The notes under the pieces: generated by a model
Told to the model about the DNA's origin: nothing
What the model saw: only the letters and a program-made list of their open reading frames with translations
Databases searched by the model: none
In this document: piece after piece, positions 1 to 9,831 of the stretch
Position numbering within the stretch: the first letter of the stretch is position 1
Layout: every line of letters begins with the position of its first letter
Position numbers and translations under genes: made by a program
Origin: Bacteroidota bacterium
Lineage (GTDB): Bacteria > Bacteroidota > Ignavibacteria > SZUA-365
Direction: 5' to 3'
Assembly: GCA_018224415.1 (NCBI GenBank)
Contig: JAGTUZ010000021.1
Span: 1 to 37,817, forward strand
Length of the DNA stretch: 37,817 bases

Positions 1-597
1 CTCGGGCAACTGCCGCAACATCCGCAGCTGCCGCGCTGGTGCTGTGTCGGTCGCCACCCCTGGCATGCGGCGGCGGAATCGGGTGGATCGGTTGCGAAAC
101 AGCTCGATGCAGCCCTTGGCACCCCGGAATGCATCGCGCTGGGCGAGGTGGGGCTTGATCGTGTGCATGGTCCCGCCATTGCACGACAGATGGAAATACT
201 GGACGCCCAGCTCGATCTGGCGGAGAAGCATGGCATCCCGGTGGTGTTTCACTGCGTCCGCGCCCATGCCGACCTTCTGCAGCTCCGCAAACGACGCGCC
301 CCCGGCCAGCCCTGGATCATCCATGGATTCGCCGGACACGGCGAACTCGCCGGTCAGCTGCTGCGCATGGATTTCCACTTGTCCTTCGGCGCGGCCCTGC
401 TTTCGACTGGCGCCAAGGCGCGCGAGGCACTGACACAGGTCCCCCTCCATCGTCTGTTTCTTGAAAGCGACGAAAGCGGCCTGGATATGGCTCTGCTGTA
501 CCGCACAGCCGCGGATGTTCTCGGCTGCTCCGTGCCGCAACTGCGACGCGCGATCGCAGGCAATTTCCGTGAAGTGTTCGATCGGGAGGTCGAATGA
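1..597 (+). CDS. TatD family hydrolase, 5'-truncated by the window edge
   Basis: Frame 1 is open from base 1: ...CCVGRHPWHAAAESG...ECIALGEVGLDRVHGPAIARQMEILDAQLDLAEKHGIPVVFHC...IHGFAGHGELAGQLL...LFLESDES, matching the TatD layout (G-x-HPW, GE-x-GLD, FHC, HGF, LESD). TGA at 595-597. Confidence 0.85.
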   Translation, partial: LGQLPQHPQLPRWCCVGRHPWHAAAESGGSVAKQLDAALGTPECIALGEVGLDRVHGPAIARQMEILDAQLDLAEKHGIPVVFHCVRAHADLLQLRKRRAPGQPWIIHGFAGHGELAGQLLRMDFHLSFGAALLSTGAKAREALTQVPLHRLFLESDESGLDMALLYRTAADVLGCSVPQLRRAIAGNFREVFDREVE

Positions 598-1322
598 TTC
601 CGGCATGGCAGGAACGGACGCAACTGCTGCTCGGGGAGCGACGGGTCGCCTCCTTGCGAGAACGGCATGTACTCGTGGCAGGACTCGGCGGCGTCGGGGC
701 CTATGCGGCGGAGATGATCGTTCGTGCCGGGGTGGGGCGACTGACAATCGTCGATGGTGATACCGTCCATGCGAGCAACAGGAACAGACAGCTTCCGGCA
801 CTCTGCAGCACCGAGGGAAGGGCGAAGGCAGAGGTGATGGCGGAGCGGCTGTATGATATCAATCCAGAACTGGATCTGAAGGTAGTAAAAGAATATCTTC
901 GCGACGAACGGCTGGAGGAAATCGTGACCCGCCGCTACGATTACGTCGTCGACGCCATCGATACGCTTTCGCCAAAGGTGTTTTTGCTTTTCAACGTCCT
1001 CAAGGCCGGCAACCCGGTGGTTTGTTCATTGGGCGCGGGAGGAAAGCTTGATCCCCTGCAGGTGCGCATCGACGACATTTCCCGATCGCATCACTGCCGG
1101 CTCGGCAAGATCCTTCGCAAGCGGCTGCATCGTCTCGGTGTTCGGGAGGGGATCACGGTTGTGTACTCGGCCGAAGACATCCGTCCCGAGGCAATGCGTG
1201 CGACCGAAGACGAACAGAATAAAAAGACCATCGTCGGTACGATTTCCTATATGCCGCCGATTTTCGGCTGCGCCTGCGCGTCGGTGGTGCTGCGCGGACT
1301 TCTTGCTGACGTCGACGCGTGA
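594..1322 (+). CDS. tcdA: ThiF/E1-like tRNA threonylcarbamoyladenosine dehydratase (TcdA/CsdL-like)
   Basis: VLVAGLGGVGAYAAEMIVRAGVGRLTIVDGDTVHASNRNRQLPAL, then YDYVVDAIDTLSPKVFL and VCSLGAGGKLDP. Overlaps the tatD stop by 4 bp (ATGA). Confidence 0.85.
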   Translation: MIPAWQERTQLLLGERRVASLRERHVLVAGLGGVGAYAAEMIVRAGVGRLTIVDGDTVHASNRNRQLPALCSTEGRAKAEVMAERLYDINPELDLKVVKEYLRDERLEEIVTRRYDYVVDAIDTLSPKVFLLFNVLKAGNPVVCSLGAGGKLDPLQVRIDDISRSHHCRLGKILRKRLHRLGVREGITVVYSAEDIRPEAMRATEDEQNKKTIVGTISYMPPIFGCACASVVLRGLLADVDA

Positions 1323-1328
1323 ACCGTC

Positions 1329-2729
1329 TCACGAAGGGGAGGAGTGCACCGCCAGGGCGAAGCGTCGGCTGAGGATATGGAAACGGGTGACGAAGGAGAT
1401 AGCGGCCACGGTCAGGCCAATGACGAAGCCCATCCATACGCCCGTCGCTCCCCATCCCGCCTCGAAGGCCAGCAGGTAACCTGCCGGAACGCCAAGCGCC
1501 CAGTACGCCCCGAGGGCGATGAGCATGGGAATCGTCACGTCGGTCATTCCCCGGAGGATGCCGTGTCCCACCACCTGTGCTCCATCCGAGATCTGGAACA
1601 GTGCGGCAAAAACAAGCAAGGTCGAGGCAAGACCACGCACCGTGGGATCGTCGATGTACAGGGCGGGAAGCACATGGCGGAACAGCACAAAACCCAGGGC
1701 GGCACAGGCCATGGTGCCGATGCCCATCATCACGGCGGAGAATCCGGCGGTGCGCACATCGTCGGCGTTGCCGCGTCCGAACGCGTTGCCGACACGGATC
1801 GTGGCGGCGTGCGAAATGCCAAGCGTCACCATGAAGCTGACGGAGGCAAGGTTGAGCGCGATCTGATGCGCGGCGAGAGCGGTCGCTCCCAGCCAGCCGA
1901 TCATGATTGCCGAGAACGAGAATGCGCCTGCCTCGAATACATATTGTAGTCCGCTCGGCAGTCCGATGCGCAGCAGGCGGGAGATGACCGGACGGTTGAT
2001 GCTGCGGAACTGCAGCAATGGATGGTAGCGACGGAATGCCCGGGCGCGCAGCACATACAGCATGAGCGCCGCCGCGGAGAACACCTCCACCATCAAGCTG
2101 CTAATGCCCGCGCCCGTCAGGCCGAGGGCAGGCATTCCGAGGTTTCCGTGGATGAACACCCAGTTGCCGAAGATGTTGACCACGTTGCCAAGCAGTATGG
2201 TGACCATTGCGGGCTTGGTGTAGGAAAGCCCCTCGATAAAGGCACGAAAGGAAAAAAAGATGGTCATGGGGACAAAACTGAATCCCATGATGCGCAGGTA
2301 GGGGATGGCGTGATCCACCACGTCGGGGGGCTGCTTCATGTAGCCGAGCAGATCTGCGACAAGCCAGGTACTGATCACGAGCAGGGCGCCGATGACGGTA
2401 TTTGCCAGCAGTCCCTGACGAAAGGTGATTCCGGCCTGCTCATGGTCGCCACTGCCGTCGGCGATGGCGGTCAGCGGAGTAATGGCGTTGCAGATTCCGA
2501 CGGCAAACACCAGCATGAGTATGAAAATGCCATGTCCCAACGAAGCAGCGGCGAGCGGGACCTCACCGAGCCTGCCGACCATGATGCTGTCGGTCACAGA
2601 CAGCATCACGTGACCGAGCTGGCCGATGGCCACCGGCAAGGCCAGCAATGCCGTTTCACGCAGATGTGTGCGAAGGCTGCGACGCGTTCCGGCCGGCACG
2701 GCCTCGGCAGGACGGAAAGAATTATTCAT
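1329..2729 (-). CDS. MATE family efflux transporter (NorM-like)
   Basis: 466 aa with many TM segments; LPVAIGQLGHVMLSVTDSIMVGRLGEVPLAAASLGHGIF and internal duplication typical of MATE. Confidence 0.92.
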   Translation of the reverse strand: MNNSFRPAEAVPAGTRRSLRTHLRETALLALPVAIGQLGHVMLSVTDSIMVGRLGEVPLAAASLGHGIFILMLVFAVGICNAITPLTAIADGSGDHEQAGITFRQGLLANTVIGALLVISTWLVADLLGYMKQPPDVVDHAIPYLRIMGFSFVPMTIFFSFRAFIEGLSYTKPAMVTILLGNVVNIFGNWVFIHGNLGMPALGLTGAGISSLMVEVFSAAALMLYVLRARAFRRYHPLLQFRSINRPVISRLLRIGLPSGLQYVFEAGAFSFSAIMIGWLGATALAAHQIALNLASVSFMVTLGISHAATIRVGNAFGRGNADDVRTAGFSAVMMGIGTMACAALGFVLFRHVLPALYIDDPTVRGLASTLLVFAALFQISDGAQVVGHGILRGMTDVTIPMLIALGAYWALGVPAGYLLAFEAGWGATGVWMGFVIGLTVAAISFVTRFHILSRRFALAVHSSPS

Positions 2730-2757
2730 GGCTGCGTTACTGCGTTACTGCGACGGG

Positions 2758-4140
2758 TCAGATGCGGATTTCGCCGGCGAGTCGCTGCAGTTCGAGACGG
2801 CTGATCCGTACCTGGAAGCGTGCGACGATAACGGCGATCTCGGCGCGGACGTACTGTAACTGCGCGTCCCGGAACTCGAGCGAAGTGACCGTTGCGGTTT
2901 CGAAGCGCTCGAGCTGGAGATCGAGATTCCGTCGGGCGGCGGTCAGATTCGCTTCCTCGAGAGCCAGAGTGAGCTTTCGTGTTTCCATGGTCAGGTATTG
3001 TTCGCGCAGCAGTCCCTCGATGCGCATCTGCGTTTCCTCGAGGGCGATGGCGGAGGTGCGGCGTTCCAGTTCTGCCTGCTCGGTGTCGGTGGCGCTGCGG
3101 AAACCGTTGAACAGGTTGAGACTGAGATTCAGGCCCACTGCGGCGTCGGCGCTTTGTGTGCGGATATCCTCGGTGAAGCGTGGACTGCTGCTTGCGACCG
3201 TTCTGTCAGAGTAACCGTAATTCGCGAAGAGACTGAGACGCGGAAAGAACGCACTGCGCGAAACGCGCACACTGCTCTCGGCCGCGCGCAACGTCTGCTC
3301 TGCTGTCCGCAGGTCCGCGTTGCGCTCGAGTGCCATCGCGATCAGTTCGTCAAGGTCTGGCAGCAACGCCTCCGGCACGGGCTCGTCGGCGACGCGCAAC
3401 GGAGTGGTGGCTTCCCTGCCAAGCTCAAGATTGAGCTCCCTCTGGGCGATCTCCAGCGCGAGGCGCTGGGAGAGGACGGCGGAGGAGTCATTGTGGAAGG
3501 CGATCTGGGCATTCAGATAATCGGATACGGATCCCCCCAGATCCCTTCGAACTCCGGCCCTTTCGAAGCGGAGCCGTGAAATGGCCAGCGCTTCTTCCAA
3601 CACGCCGAGCAACTGCTGCTGCTGCACTGATTGCAGGTAGGATCGCAGCACCGAGACAACGGTCTGTTCGATCGCCGCGCGCGCCTGCTGTGTTCCAAGC
3701 TCGGCGAGTTCGTCGTAGCGCCGCGCTTCCGCGAACATGCGGAAGCCGTCGAACAGCGTCCAGTTCAGCGCCAGCTGTCCCGACCAGCCAGCGGTGTTGG
3801 AGTTGCCGAAACTGAACGGAGAATTCGTTTCCTGCCGCGACTCCGCCAGGGAGACCGAGCCGCTTGCATCGAGCGTGGGGAGGAATCCGGCGGTGCCGTA
3901 TCCGGTTCTGTTCCGTGCAATTTCGGCATTGATGCGCGCGATGCGGATGCGGTGATTGCGTTCCAATGCGATGCGGATCGCGTCCTCGACGCCCAGTGTC
4001 GCTTCGGTGGACGGCGGGGATGGACGCGCACGCATTGCACTCTCCTGCGCCACGGCATCCGGGACGAGCAGCGCGAGAAGCAGCGCGGCAACAGCGGCGG
4101 TCGCTCGGATGGTTGGAGGAACACAGCGTAGGCGGATCAT
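2758..4140 (-). CDS. TolC family outer-membrane efflux protein
   Basis: Signal peptide, then VEDAIRIALERNHRIRIARINAEIARN and LNWTLFDGFR... / LNLSLNLFNGFRS repeat halves. Overlaps the RND gene by 4 bp. Confidence 0.92.
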   Translation of the reverse strand: MIRLRCVPPTIRATAAVAALLLALLVPDAVAQESAMRARPSPPSTEATLGVEDAIRIALERNHRIRIARINAEIARNRTGYGTAGFLPTLDASGSVSLAESRQETNSPFSFGNSNTAGWSGQLALNWTLFDGFRMFAEARRYDELAELGTQQARAAIEQTVVSVLRSYLQSVQQQQLLGVLEEALAISRLRFERAGVRRDLGGSVSDYLNAQIAFHNDSSAVLSQRLALEIAQRELNLELGREATTPLRVADEPVPEALLPDLDELIAMALERNADLRTAEQTLRAAESSVRVSRSAFFPRLSLFANYGYSDRTVASSSPRFTEDIRTQSADAAVGLNLSLNLFNGFRSATDTEQAELERRTSAIALEETQMRIEGLLREQYLTMETRKLTLALEEANLTAARRNLDLQLERFETATVTSLEFRDAQLQYVRAEIAVIVARFQVRISRLELQRLAGEIRI

Positions 4141-7100
4141 GTGTGCTCCTCGTTCGTGGCATAACGGGTTTCCAGGACGGCGGGTTCAACCGCTTCCGGA
4201 GTTGTCCACTCGCGCCGCACCCAGTTGCTCCAGAGTCTCCTGAACCTGTTGAGTACGAGGAAGGAGGAAGGCACAACGATCAGCAGGATGAAAGTTCCGA
4301 ACGCGAGTCCGTAAGCAACGGAAATTGCCATCGGAATCAGGAACTGCGCCTGCCTGCTTGTTTCGAGAATCAACGGCGCAAGTCCGAGGGCCGTTGTTGT
4401 TGTGGTCAGGAGAATGGGACGCAGACGGGAAAGTCCCCCTTGATAGACCGCATCGTAAACGGACATTCCGGATCGCAGATTCCGGTTGATCTGGTCGATG
4501 AGCACGATGCTGTCGTTGATGATGATGCCGGTCAGGGCGATGATGCCGTAGAGAGAAAGTGTGTTGACTTGCACGCCGTGGATGCCGTGTCCCCAGACTG
4601 CCCCGAGAATGCCGATGGGAATGATACCGAACACCAGCAGCGCCTGCGCATAGGAACGGAAGACCAGCGTGACCATGATGAACATGGCGATCAGCGCCAC
4701 CGAGAACGCCGAACGCATCGAGGCGGTGGTTTTCGCCTGGTTGCGCGACTGTCCCTCGAAGGATGCACGCACGCCGCGCACCTGCGAGAGAATGCCGGGC
4801 AGCACGCCGGAGCGGATTTCATCGAGAATGGGAGGGAGGTCATCGCTGAAATCGGCGAGATTGGCCTCGACCTTGATCTCGCGCTGGTTTTCAAGACGGT
4901 TGATGCTGATCAGGCCACGGTCGATGGTGTACGTCGCCAGTTCGGAGAAGGGATACTCGGCACCGTCGGGTGTGCGGATGCGCATGCGATCGATGAATCC
5001 CAGGGCGGAACGATCCTCTTCGGTGTATCGCACCCAGACACGGATTTCATCCCGGCCCCGCTGGATGCGCTGCACTTCGAGTCCGAAGAATCCCTGACGC
5101 ACCTGCGAGGCGACATCCCGAAGAGAGAGTCCGAGAGCGTAGGCCTGCGGTTTGAGACTGATGTCGATCTCGCGTCTTCCTTCCTGCTCGGAGTCCGTCA
5201 CATCCTTGAGCGTCGGAAAATTCCGCAGTTCCTCGACAAGAAGATCGCGCGCACGGGTGAGCTGCACCAGATCGTTGCCCAGCAGGCTGACGGACACCGG
5301 CTTTCCGAAAAAGCCGACCCGGCCATAGGTGAGCTTCTGCGCTTCCGGCACGGGACCTACTGCCTCGCGAAGGCGGTTGGCGAGATCCGGCGTATCCATG
5401 TCACGCACTTCGCCGTCAAGCAGCTCGAGGGTCAGCTTGCCGGTGTGGCTTCCCGATTCGCCGAATTCGTTGGAACCGATGTCGCGCTTGATGCCGATGA
5501 CAATGTCCTTGCCGTCGGCGCGCTCCCGCTTCATCTCTTCGTTGAGCTGCCAGGCGGTGCGTTCGATGCGGCTGAGCAGCGAATCGGTATCGGCTTCCTG
5601 TCTGCCGGCAACCAGCGTGAGGTTCACCGGCAGTGTGTCGCCATCGATGAAGGGGAAAAAGGTGAGGCCGATCACACCGCCACGCAGCAATCCCACGGTG
5701 ATCATCACTGCCGCGACGGGAGTGACCACCACCAGCCATTTATGCTGCAGGGCGAAGCGCAGCGAACTGCCGTATACCCGATGCGTCAGCCAGTGGATGA
5801 ACGCGTCGATGCGCTTGCGGATGCGATTGTCTTCCGCGTGCGGATGCAATCCCTTCGAATGCGCCAGATGGGCGGGAAGAATGAGAAAGGACTCGACCAG
5901 CGAGAATGCGAGCGTGGCAATGACGACAAGGGCCATGTGCCAGATGAACTTTCCAAGGAAACCGTCGAGGAAGAAAAACGGAAGGAAGGCGACGATGGTG
6001 GTGAGCACGGATGTGGTTACGGGTGCAAGCATCTCGCGCGTCCCGTCAATCGCAGCACGGAGCGGCGGTTTGCCCTGTTCGTAATGGGCGTAGATGTTTT
6101 CGCCCACAACGATGGCGTCATCGACCAGGATGCCGACCACAACAATCATCCCGAACAGGGAAATCACGTTGATCGTGATGCCGACCAGGCCGGCGACAAT
6201 GAACATTCCCGCAAAAGAGAAAGGGATGCCGATGGACACCCAGAAGGAGAGACGGAGGTTGAGGAAAAAGCCAAGAGCGATGATGACGAGGACGAGTCCC
6301 ACGAGTCCGTTGGTGAGCAGCAGGTCGAGGCGCTGCTGCAGTGTAACGGTGCGGTCGTCGAGAATCACCGTACGTATGCTTGCATGCGAATCGTCAAAGT
6401 TGGTGGCCAGCCGTTTGGCTGTTTCAGCCACGGCAAGGATGTCCTCTTCCGCCGTCTTGTCGATGTTCAGCACAACCGCGGGATGGCCGTCGTAATAGGT
6501 TTTGTCCGGCACGTCCTCCCAGCGTTCGCGCAGTTCGGCGACGTCCTTGAGCATCACCGGTGTGCCGTCGGCGCTGGCGCGGACGACCAGCCCGGCGAGT
6601 TCGCGGGCGAAGTACTCGCGGGCATTCGCACGGATGAGGATCTCCTCGTCGCGCGTGTCGATCTTTCCGCCGGAAAGGTTGATGTTTTCCGCCCCGATGG
6701 CTTCGGATACATCGCGGAAGCTGAGGTCAAAGCGCCGCAGGTTTTCTTCCGATACCTCGATGGAAAACTCCAACCGCGGTACTCCCTCGACATCGACCTG
6801 AGAAATCTCCGGCGTGGCCAGCAGTTCGTCGCGCAGACGTTCGGCGTAGTATTTCAGGTTGTACAGGTCGGTTTCACCGTACAGGACAACGGACAGGGCG
6901 CGGGACCGGAATTTCTGTTCGAAGATGACCGGCTTCTCGCTGCCGAGCGGAAAGGAGTTGATGCGATCGACGGCGTTTTTGACGTCCTGCACCACCACAT
7001 CCATGTTCGATTCCGGCAGCACTTCCACGGTCACAACGCCGAAGTTCTCCCGGGAGACAGACGTGACACGATCGACCCCCTCGAGACCGTCGAGCGCTTC

Positions 7101-7307
7101 CTCGATCTTGAGCACCACGCCTTCCTCGACTTCCTCGGGAGAGGCGCCGGGATAGGCAACCTGCACGGTCAGGAAATCGGGACGGGTCTCGGGAAAGAAC
7201 GAGAATTTCATGCCCGAGAGAAACAAGAAGCCGAACAGCAGGATGCTGAACATGACCACGTTCGTCCAGACGCGGTAACGAACGAAAAACGCGATGGCGC
7301 CGTTCAT
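4137..7307 (-). CDS. Efflux RND transporter permease subunit (AcrB family)
   Basis: 1056 aa; FFPETRPDFLTVQVAYPGASPEEVEEGVVLKIEEAL, GILVDDAIVVGENIY, IIALTGIIINDSIVLIDQINRNLRSG; two RND halves. Confidence 0.95.
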   Translation of the reverse strand: MNGAIAFFVRYRVWTNVVMFSILLFGFLFLSGMKFSFFPETRPDFLTVQVAYPGASPEEVEEGVVLKIEEALDGLEGVDRVTSVSRENFGVVTVEVLPESNMDVVVQDVKNAVDRINSFPLGSEKPVIFEQKFRSRALSVVLYGETDLYNLKYYAERLRDELLATPEISQVDVEGVPRLEFSIEVSEENLRRFDLSFRDVSEAIGAENINLSGGKIDTRDEEILIRANAREYFARELAGLVVRASADGTPVMLKDVAELRERWEDVPDKTYYDGHPAVVLNIDKTAEEDILAVAETAKRLATNFDDSHASIRTVILDDRTVTLQQRLDLLLTNGLVGLVLVIIALGFFLNLRLSFWVSIGIPFSFAGMFIVAGLVGITINVISLFGMIVVVGILVDDAIVVGENIYAHYEQGKPPLRAAIDGTREMLAPVTTSVLTTIVAFLPFFFLDGFLGKFIWHMALVVIATLAFSLVESFLILPAHLAHSKGLHPHAEDNRIRKRIDAFIHWLTHRVYGSSLRFALQHKWLVVVTPVAAVMITVGLLRGGVIGLTFFPFIDGDTLPVNLTLVAGRQEADTDSLLSRIERTAWQLNEEMKRERADGKDIVIGIKRDIGSNEFGESGSHTGKLTLELLDGEVRDMDTPDLANRLREAVGPVPEAQKLTYGRVGFFGKPVSVSLLGNDLVQLTRARDLLVEELRNFPTLKDVTDSEQEGRREIDISLKPQAYALGLSLRDVASQVRQGFFGLEVQRIQRGRDEIRVWVRYTEEDRSALGFIDRMRIRTPDGAEYPFSELATYTIDRGLISINRLENQREIKVEANLADFSDDLPPILDEIRSGVLPGILSQVRGVRASFEGQSRNQAKTTASMRSAFSVALIAMFIMVTLVFRSYAQALLVFGIIPIGILGAVWGHGIHGVQVNTLSLYGIIALTGIIINDSIVLIDQINRNLRSGMSVYDAVYQGGLSRLRPILLTTTTTALGLAPLILETSRQAQFLIPMAISVAYGLAFGTFILLIVVPSSFLVLNRFRRLWSNWVRREWTTPEAVEPAVLETRYATNEEHT

Positions 7308-8509
7308 TTGTCCCTGCCTTCGACATCCGTCAGACGGGCAGCAGCCGGCATGCCATCAGACACGCCCTGCAGCAGCTCCGTTACGAGCGTGTCTCCGCGC
7401 TGGAGTCCTGCGGAAACGAGCACGCTCCGCGGCTGCCGCCGGGCGATGGTCACATCGCGTCGCTGCAGCGCGCCTCCGTCAATCACGTACACGTAACGCT
7501 CCTCGTACAATGCGCGCCGGGGAACAGAGATGGCGGAAGACAGGGGGGTGCCGGGAATCACGGCGCGGAGGTACATTCCCTCGTACAATGCATCACCGCC
7601 GCCCCGGACGGCAATAAAGACGGGAATGGTCTGCGTTCGCTGGTCCACGGCGCTTCCGATCCGTGTGATGGTGCCGGTCCAGGAGACATCGCTGCCCTCC
7701 GCGCTCAGTCGCACGGGTCGCGAGCGGTCGATCCACGACACGTCACCAGCCGGTATCGGCGCCTGAAGCTCGAGGTTCTCCAGGCTGATGATTTCTCCGA
7801 GCACGCCTCCGACGCGGGCGGCCGAACCCTCGCGCACGGCAGTGCTCACGATGGCTCCGTTGAACGGTGCCACGATCGTGTGCTTTTCAAGCGTCACTTC
7901 GAGATTCTTTACTGCGAAAAAAAGTTTGTGCACATTGAAACGTGTCAGCAGCAGGCGCACTTTCCGCTGCTCCGATTCGGGAAGCGGACCCAGCGGACGA
8001 TCGAACGAGCTGCCATCAAAATATTCCTGCCAGCGCAGATAGTCATCGGGGAATTCGATTTTCAGTTCGGGGAGTACCGTGGCCAACGCATTGAGAAAAT
8101 CGCTTTTCGCGCTGTTGAGGTTGTACCGTACCTGACGGTCGTCAATGCGCAGCAGTACCTGCCCCTTGCGGAAACGCTGTCCCGGAAGGAAGGCGGGTTT
8201 GCCGGCCTGCAGCAGGCCGGCCACTTCACTCACCAGTTGCACCGGCTGCGTCGAGGTGACTCGTCCGATGGCCTCGATGGTTGTCGGCACGGCGCCCGAG
8301 TCGATCACGCGCGCTTCCACGCTTCTGACCAGGACCGGCGGACGCCGCCGGGTCGGTTCCTCGCGCATGCTTGTGAACAACTGCATGAGGATGTATCCCA
8401 GCGCAAGCACCGCGATGGGCAGGACGATGAAAATCAGACGTTTGTTCAAGAGCATTCCGGGGCTGGGTGGGACATGGTGCCGGGCACGGCGCTGACCGAT
8501 AGGGCACAA
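7304..8509 (-). CDS. RND efflux periplasmic adaptor (HlyD/MFP family)
   Basis: N-terminal TM; VRSVEARVIDSGAVPTTIEAIGRVTSTQPVQLVSEVAGLL...GQRFRKGQVLLRIDD; KHTIVAPFNGAIVSTAVREGSAARVGGVLGEI. Start may be the internal ATG 20 codons downstream (MLLNKRLIF). Confidence 0.9.
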   Translation of the reverse strand: MCPIGQRRARHHVPPSPGMLLNKRLIFIVLPIAVLALGYILMQLFTSMREEPTRRRPPVLVRSVEARVIDSGAVPTTIEAIGRVTSTQPVQLVSEVAGLLQAGKPAFLPGQRFRKGQVLLRIDDRQVRYNLNSAKSDFLNALATVLPELKIEFPDDYLRWQEYFDGSSFDRPLGPLPESEQRKVRLLLTRFNVHKLFFAVKNLEVTLEKHTIVAPFNGAIVSTAVREGSAARVGGVLGEIISLENLELQAPIPAGDVSWIDRSRPVRLSAEGSDVSWTGTITRIGSAVDQRTQTIPVFIAVRGGGDALYEGMYLRAVIPGTPLSSAISVPRRALYEERYVYVIDGGALQRRDVTIARRQPRSVLVSAGLQRGDTLVTELLQGVSDGMPAAARLTDVEGRDK

Positions 8510-8527
8510 TCAAGAAAAACCCGATAT

Positions 8528-8568
8528 CGAGGGAAATCGTTTCCCATTTCTCACGAGGGAAATCGTTT
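8528..8568. promoter_or_regulatory. Candidate operator: two 15-bp direct repeats CGAGGGAAATCGTTT, the first nested in the palindrome GGGAAA-TCG-TTTCCC
   Basis: Copies at 8528-8542 and 8554-8568 (26 bp apart); palindrome 8531-8545; lies in the divergent intergenic region just upstream of the efflux operon. Confidence 0.45.
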
Positions 8569-8859
8569 TCTGAAATCGCGAGAGTGGTCGTATTTCGCGA
8601 TGGTTTGGCGAGAGCGGTTTCCGTGTCTTTGAAACATGTGACACGGACGTCTTTCAGACACTGGCGTATTGTTGTTGCGTTGTGTATTTTTTCCTTTGCT
8701 CTCCGAATCGAGCGAGTTCGATTCACATCGTTTCCGGACGCATCATCCACGGCATTTCTCCGCACGGTCGTTGCTGTGCCTCGGTCCCGAAGACCGCAAG
8801 GCTGCCTTCGCGCATCGGCACCGCGTAACGCATTCCCATCACCGCAAGGATACGCCTTG

Positions 8860-9801
8860 ATGAACAACGTCATCCGTCCCCGCCGCGTTCATTCCGTCAC
8901 ACATACGCTCCATCCTGATCGCTCCATGCGTGTCCGTCCCCGCCTCGGTCGCAAGCTTGCCCTTGCCGCACTCGTTGTCGTGGTCACAACCATTCTGCCG
9001 CTGTCCCCTCTGTTTGCCGGGAACTGGCCGATGGAACGGCGTGCGACCTACATCTCATTCGGGTATCGGGGGTTCAGCGGACAGCAGTATTTCGGATCTT
9101 CCGGCGAATCGCTCGCTATGCATCGCCTCGAGGAACAGACGCTGACCTTTTACAGCGAGTACGGGTATTCGAAGAACGTTTCCGCCATCGTGCAGCTTCC
9201 GGCGTTCCGCAAGCTCTATGCACAGGTAGACGCCGACGCACCGCTTTTGAGCGTGCAGTCGCCTGGGGATGTCGACCTCGGCATGCGTTTCACGCTCTGG
9301 CCGGGAGAACGGGACGCCGTTAGCGTCACTGCGCTGTTCGGTATCCCTCTCGGGGAAACCACACAGAACAAGGGTCTCTGGGCGGGAGACAACGAGTACA
9401 ACCAGCTCATTCTGCTTCGCTACGGACACCTGTTCGACCAGTTCGCCACATCTGTGAACGTCGAAACGGGATACAATTTCCGTAGCGGCGGCTATGCCGA
9501 CGAACTGCGATTCGCCGCCGAGATCGGTGTGCGTCCAATCGATGCCCTGGAATTGAAATTCCACCTGCGTTCGGTGCTCAGCCAGGACAACGGTGATTCG
9601 GATTTTTCCGGAGGTCGGTACGGATTTTCAAGCAACAACCAACGCTATCTTTTATACGGACCGGAAGTCGCCGTCTGGCTGTCGGGCAGCATGGGTCTGC
9701 ATTTTGGCCTGTACAACATCACCGACGCCCGGAACATGACGGGTTCCACCATACTGCAGTCGGGTCTGTTTTTTCTCCTGGCGCCGGTCTCGGTGCGATA
9801 G
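8860..9801 (+). CDS. Predicted outer-membrane beta-barrel / transporter-like protein of unknown function
   Basis: Signal-peptide-like LALAALVVVVTTILPLSPLFAGNW; alternating aromatic strands and C-terminal hydrophobic strand; AAGGA upstream of ATG 8860. ATG 8926 is the alternative start. The ORF track start 8584 is unlikely. TAG stop. Confidence 0.65.
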   Translation: MNNVIRPRRVHSVTHTLHPDRSMRVRPRLGRKLALAALVVVVTTILPLSPLFAGNWPMERRATYISFGYRGFSGQQYFGSSGESLAMHRLEEQTLTFYSEYGYSKNVSAIVQLPAFRKLYAQVDADAPLLSVQSPGDVDLGMRFTLWPGERDAVSVTALFGIPLGETTQNKGLWAGDNEYNQLILLRYGHLFDQFATSVNVETGYNFRSGGYADELRFAAEIGVRPIDALELKFHLRSVLSQDNGDSDFSGGRYGFSSNNQRYLLYGPEVAVWLSGSMGLHFGLYNITDARNMTGSTILQSGLFFLLAPVSVR

Positions 9802-9831
9802 GTCACAGGGACTGGAGGCGAGCAGGACGCC

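Noticed and set aside
3966-7496. 1176-aa plus-strand ORF antisense to the RND gene
   Set aside because: Mirror of the well-supported RND/TolC genes; Asp/Glu/His/Gly-rich composition typical of antisense frames in high-GC DNA; no recognisable domain.
8712-8735. tRNA T-arm-like GTTCGATTC
   Set aside because: Flanking bases do not pair as a T-stem and no acceptor or anticodon arms were found.
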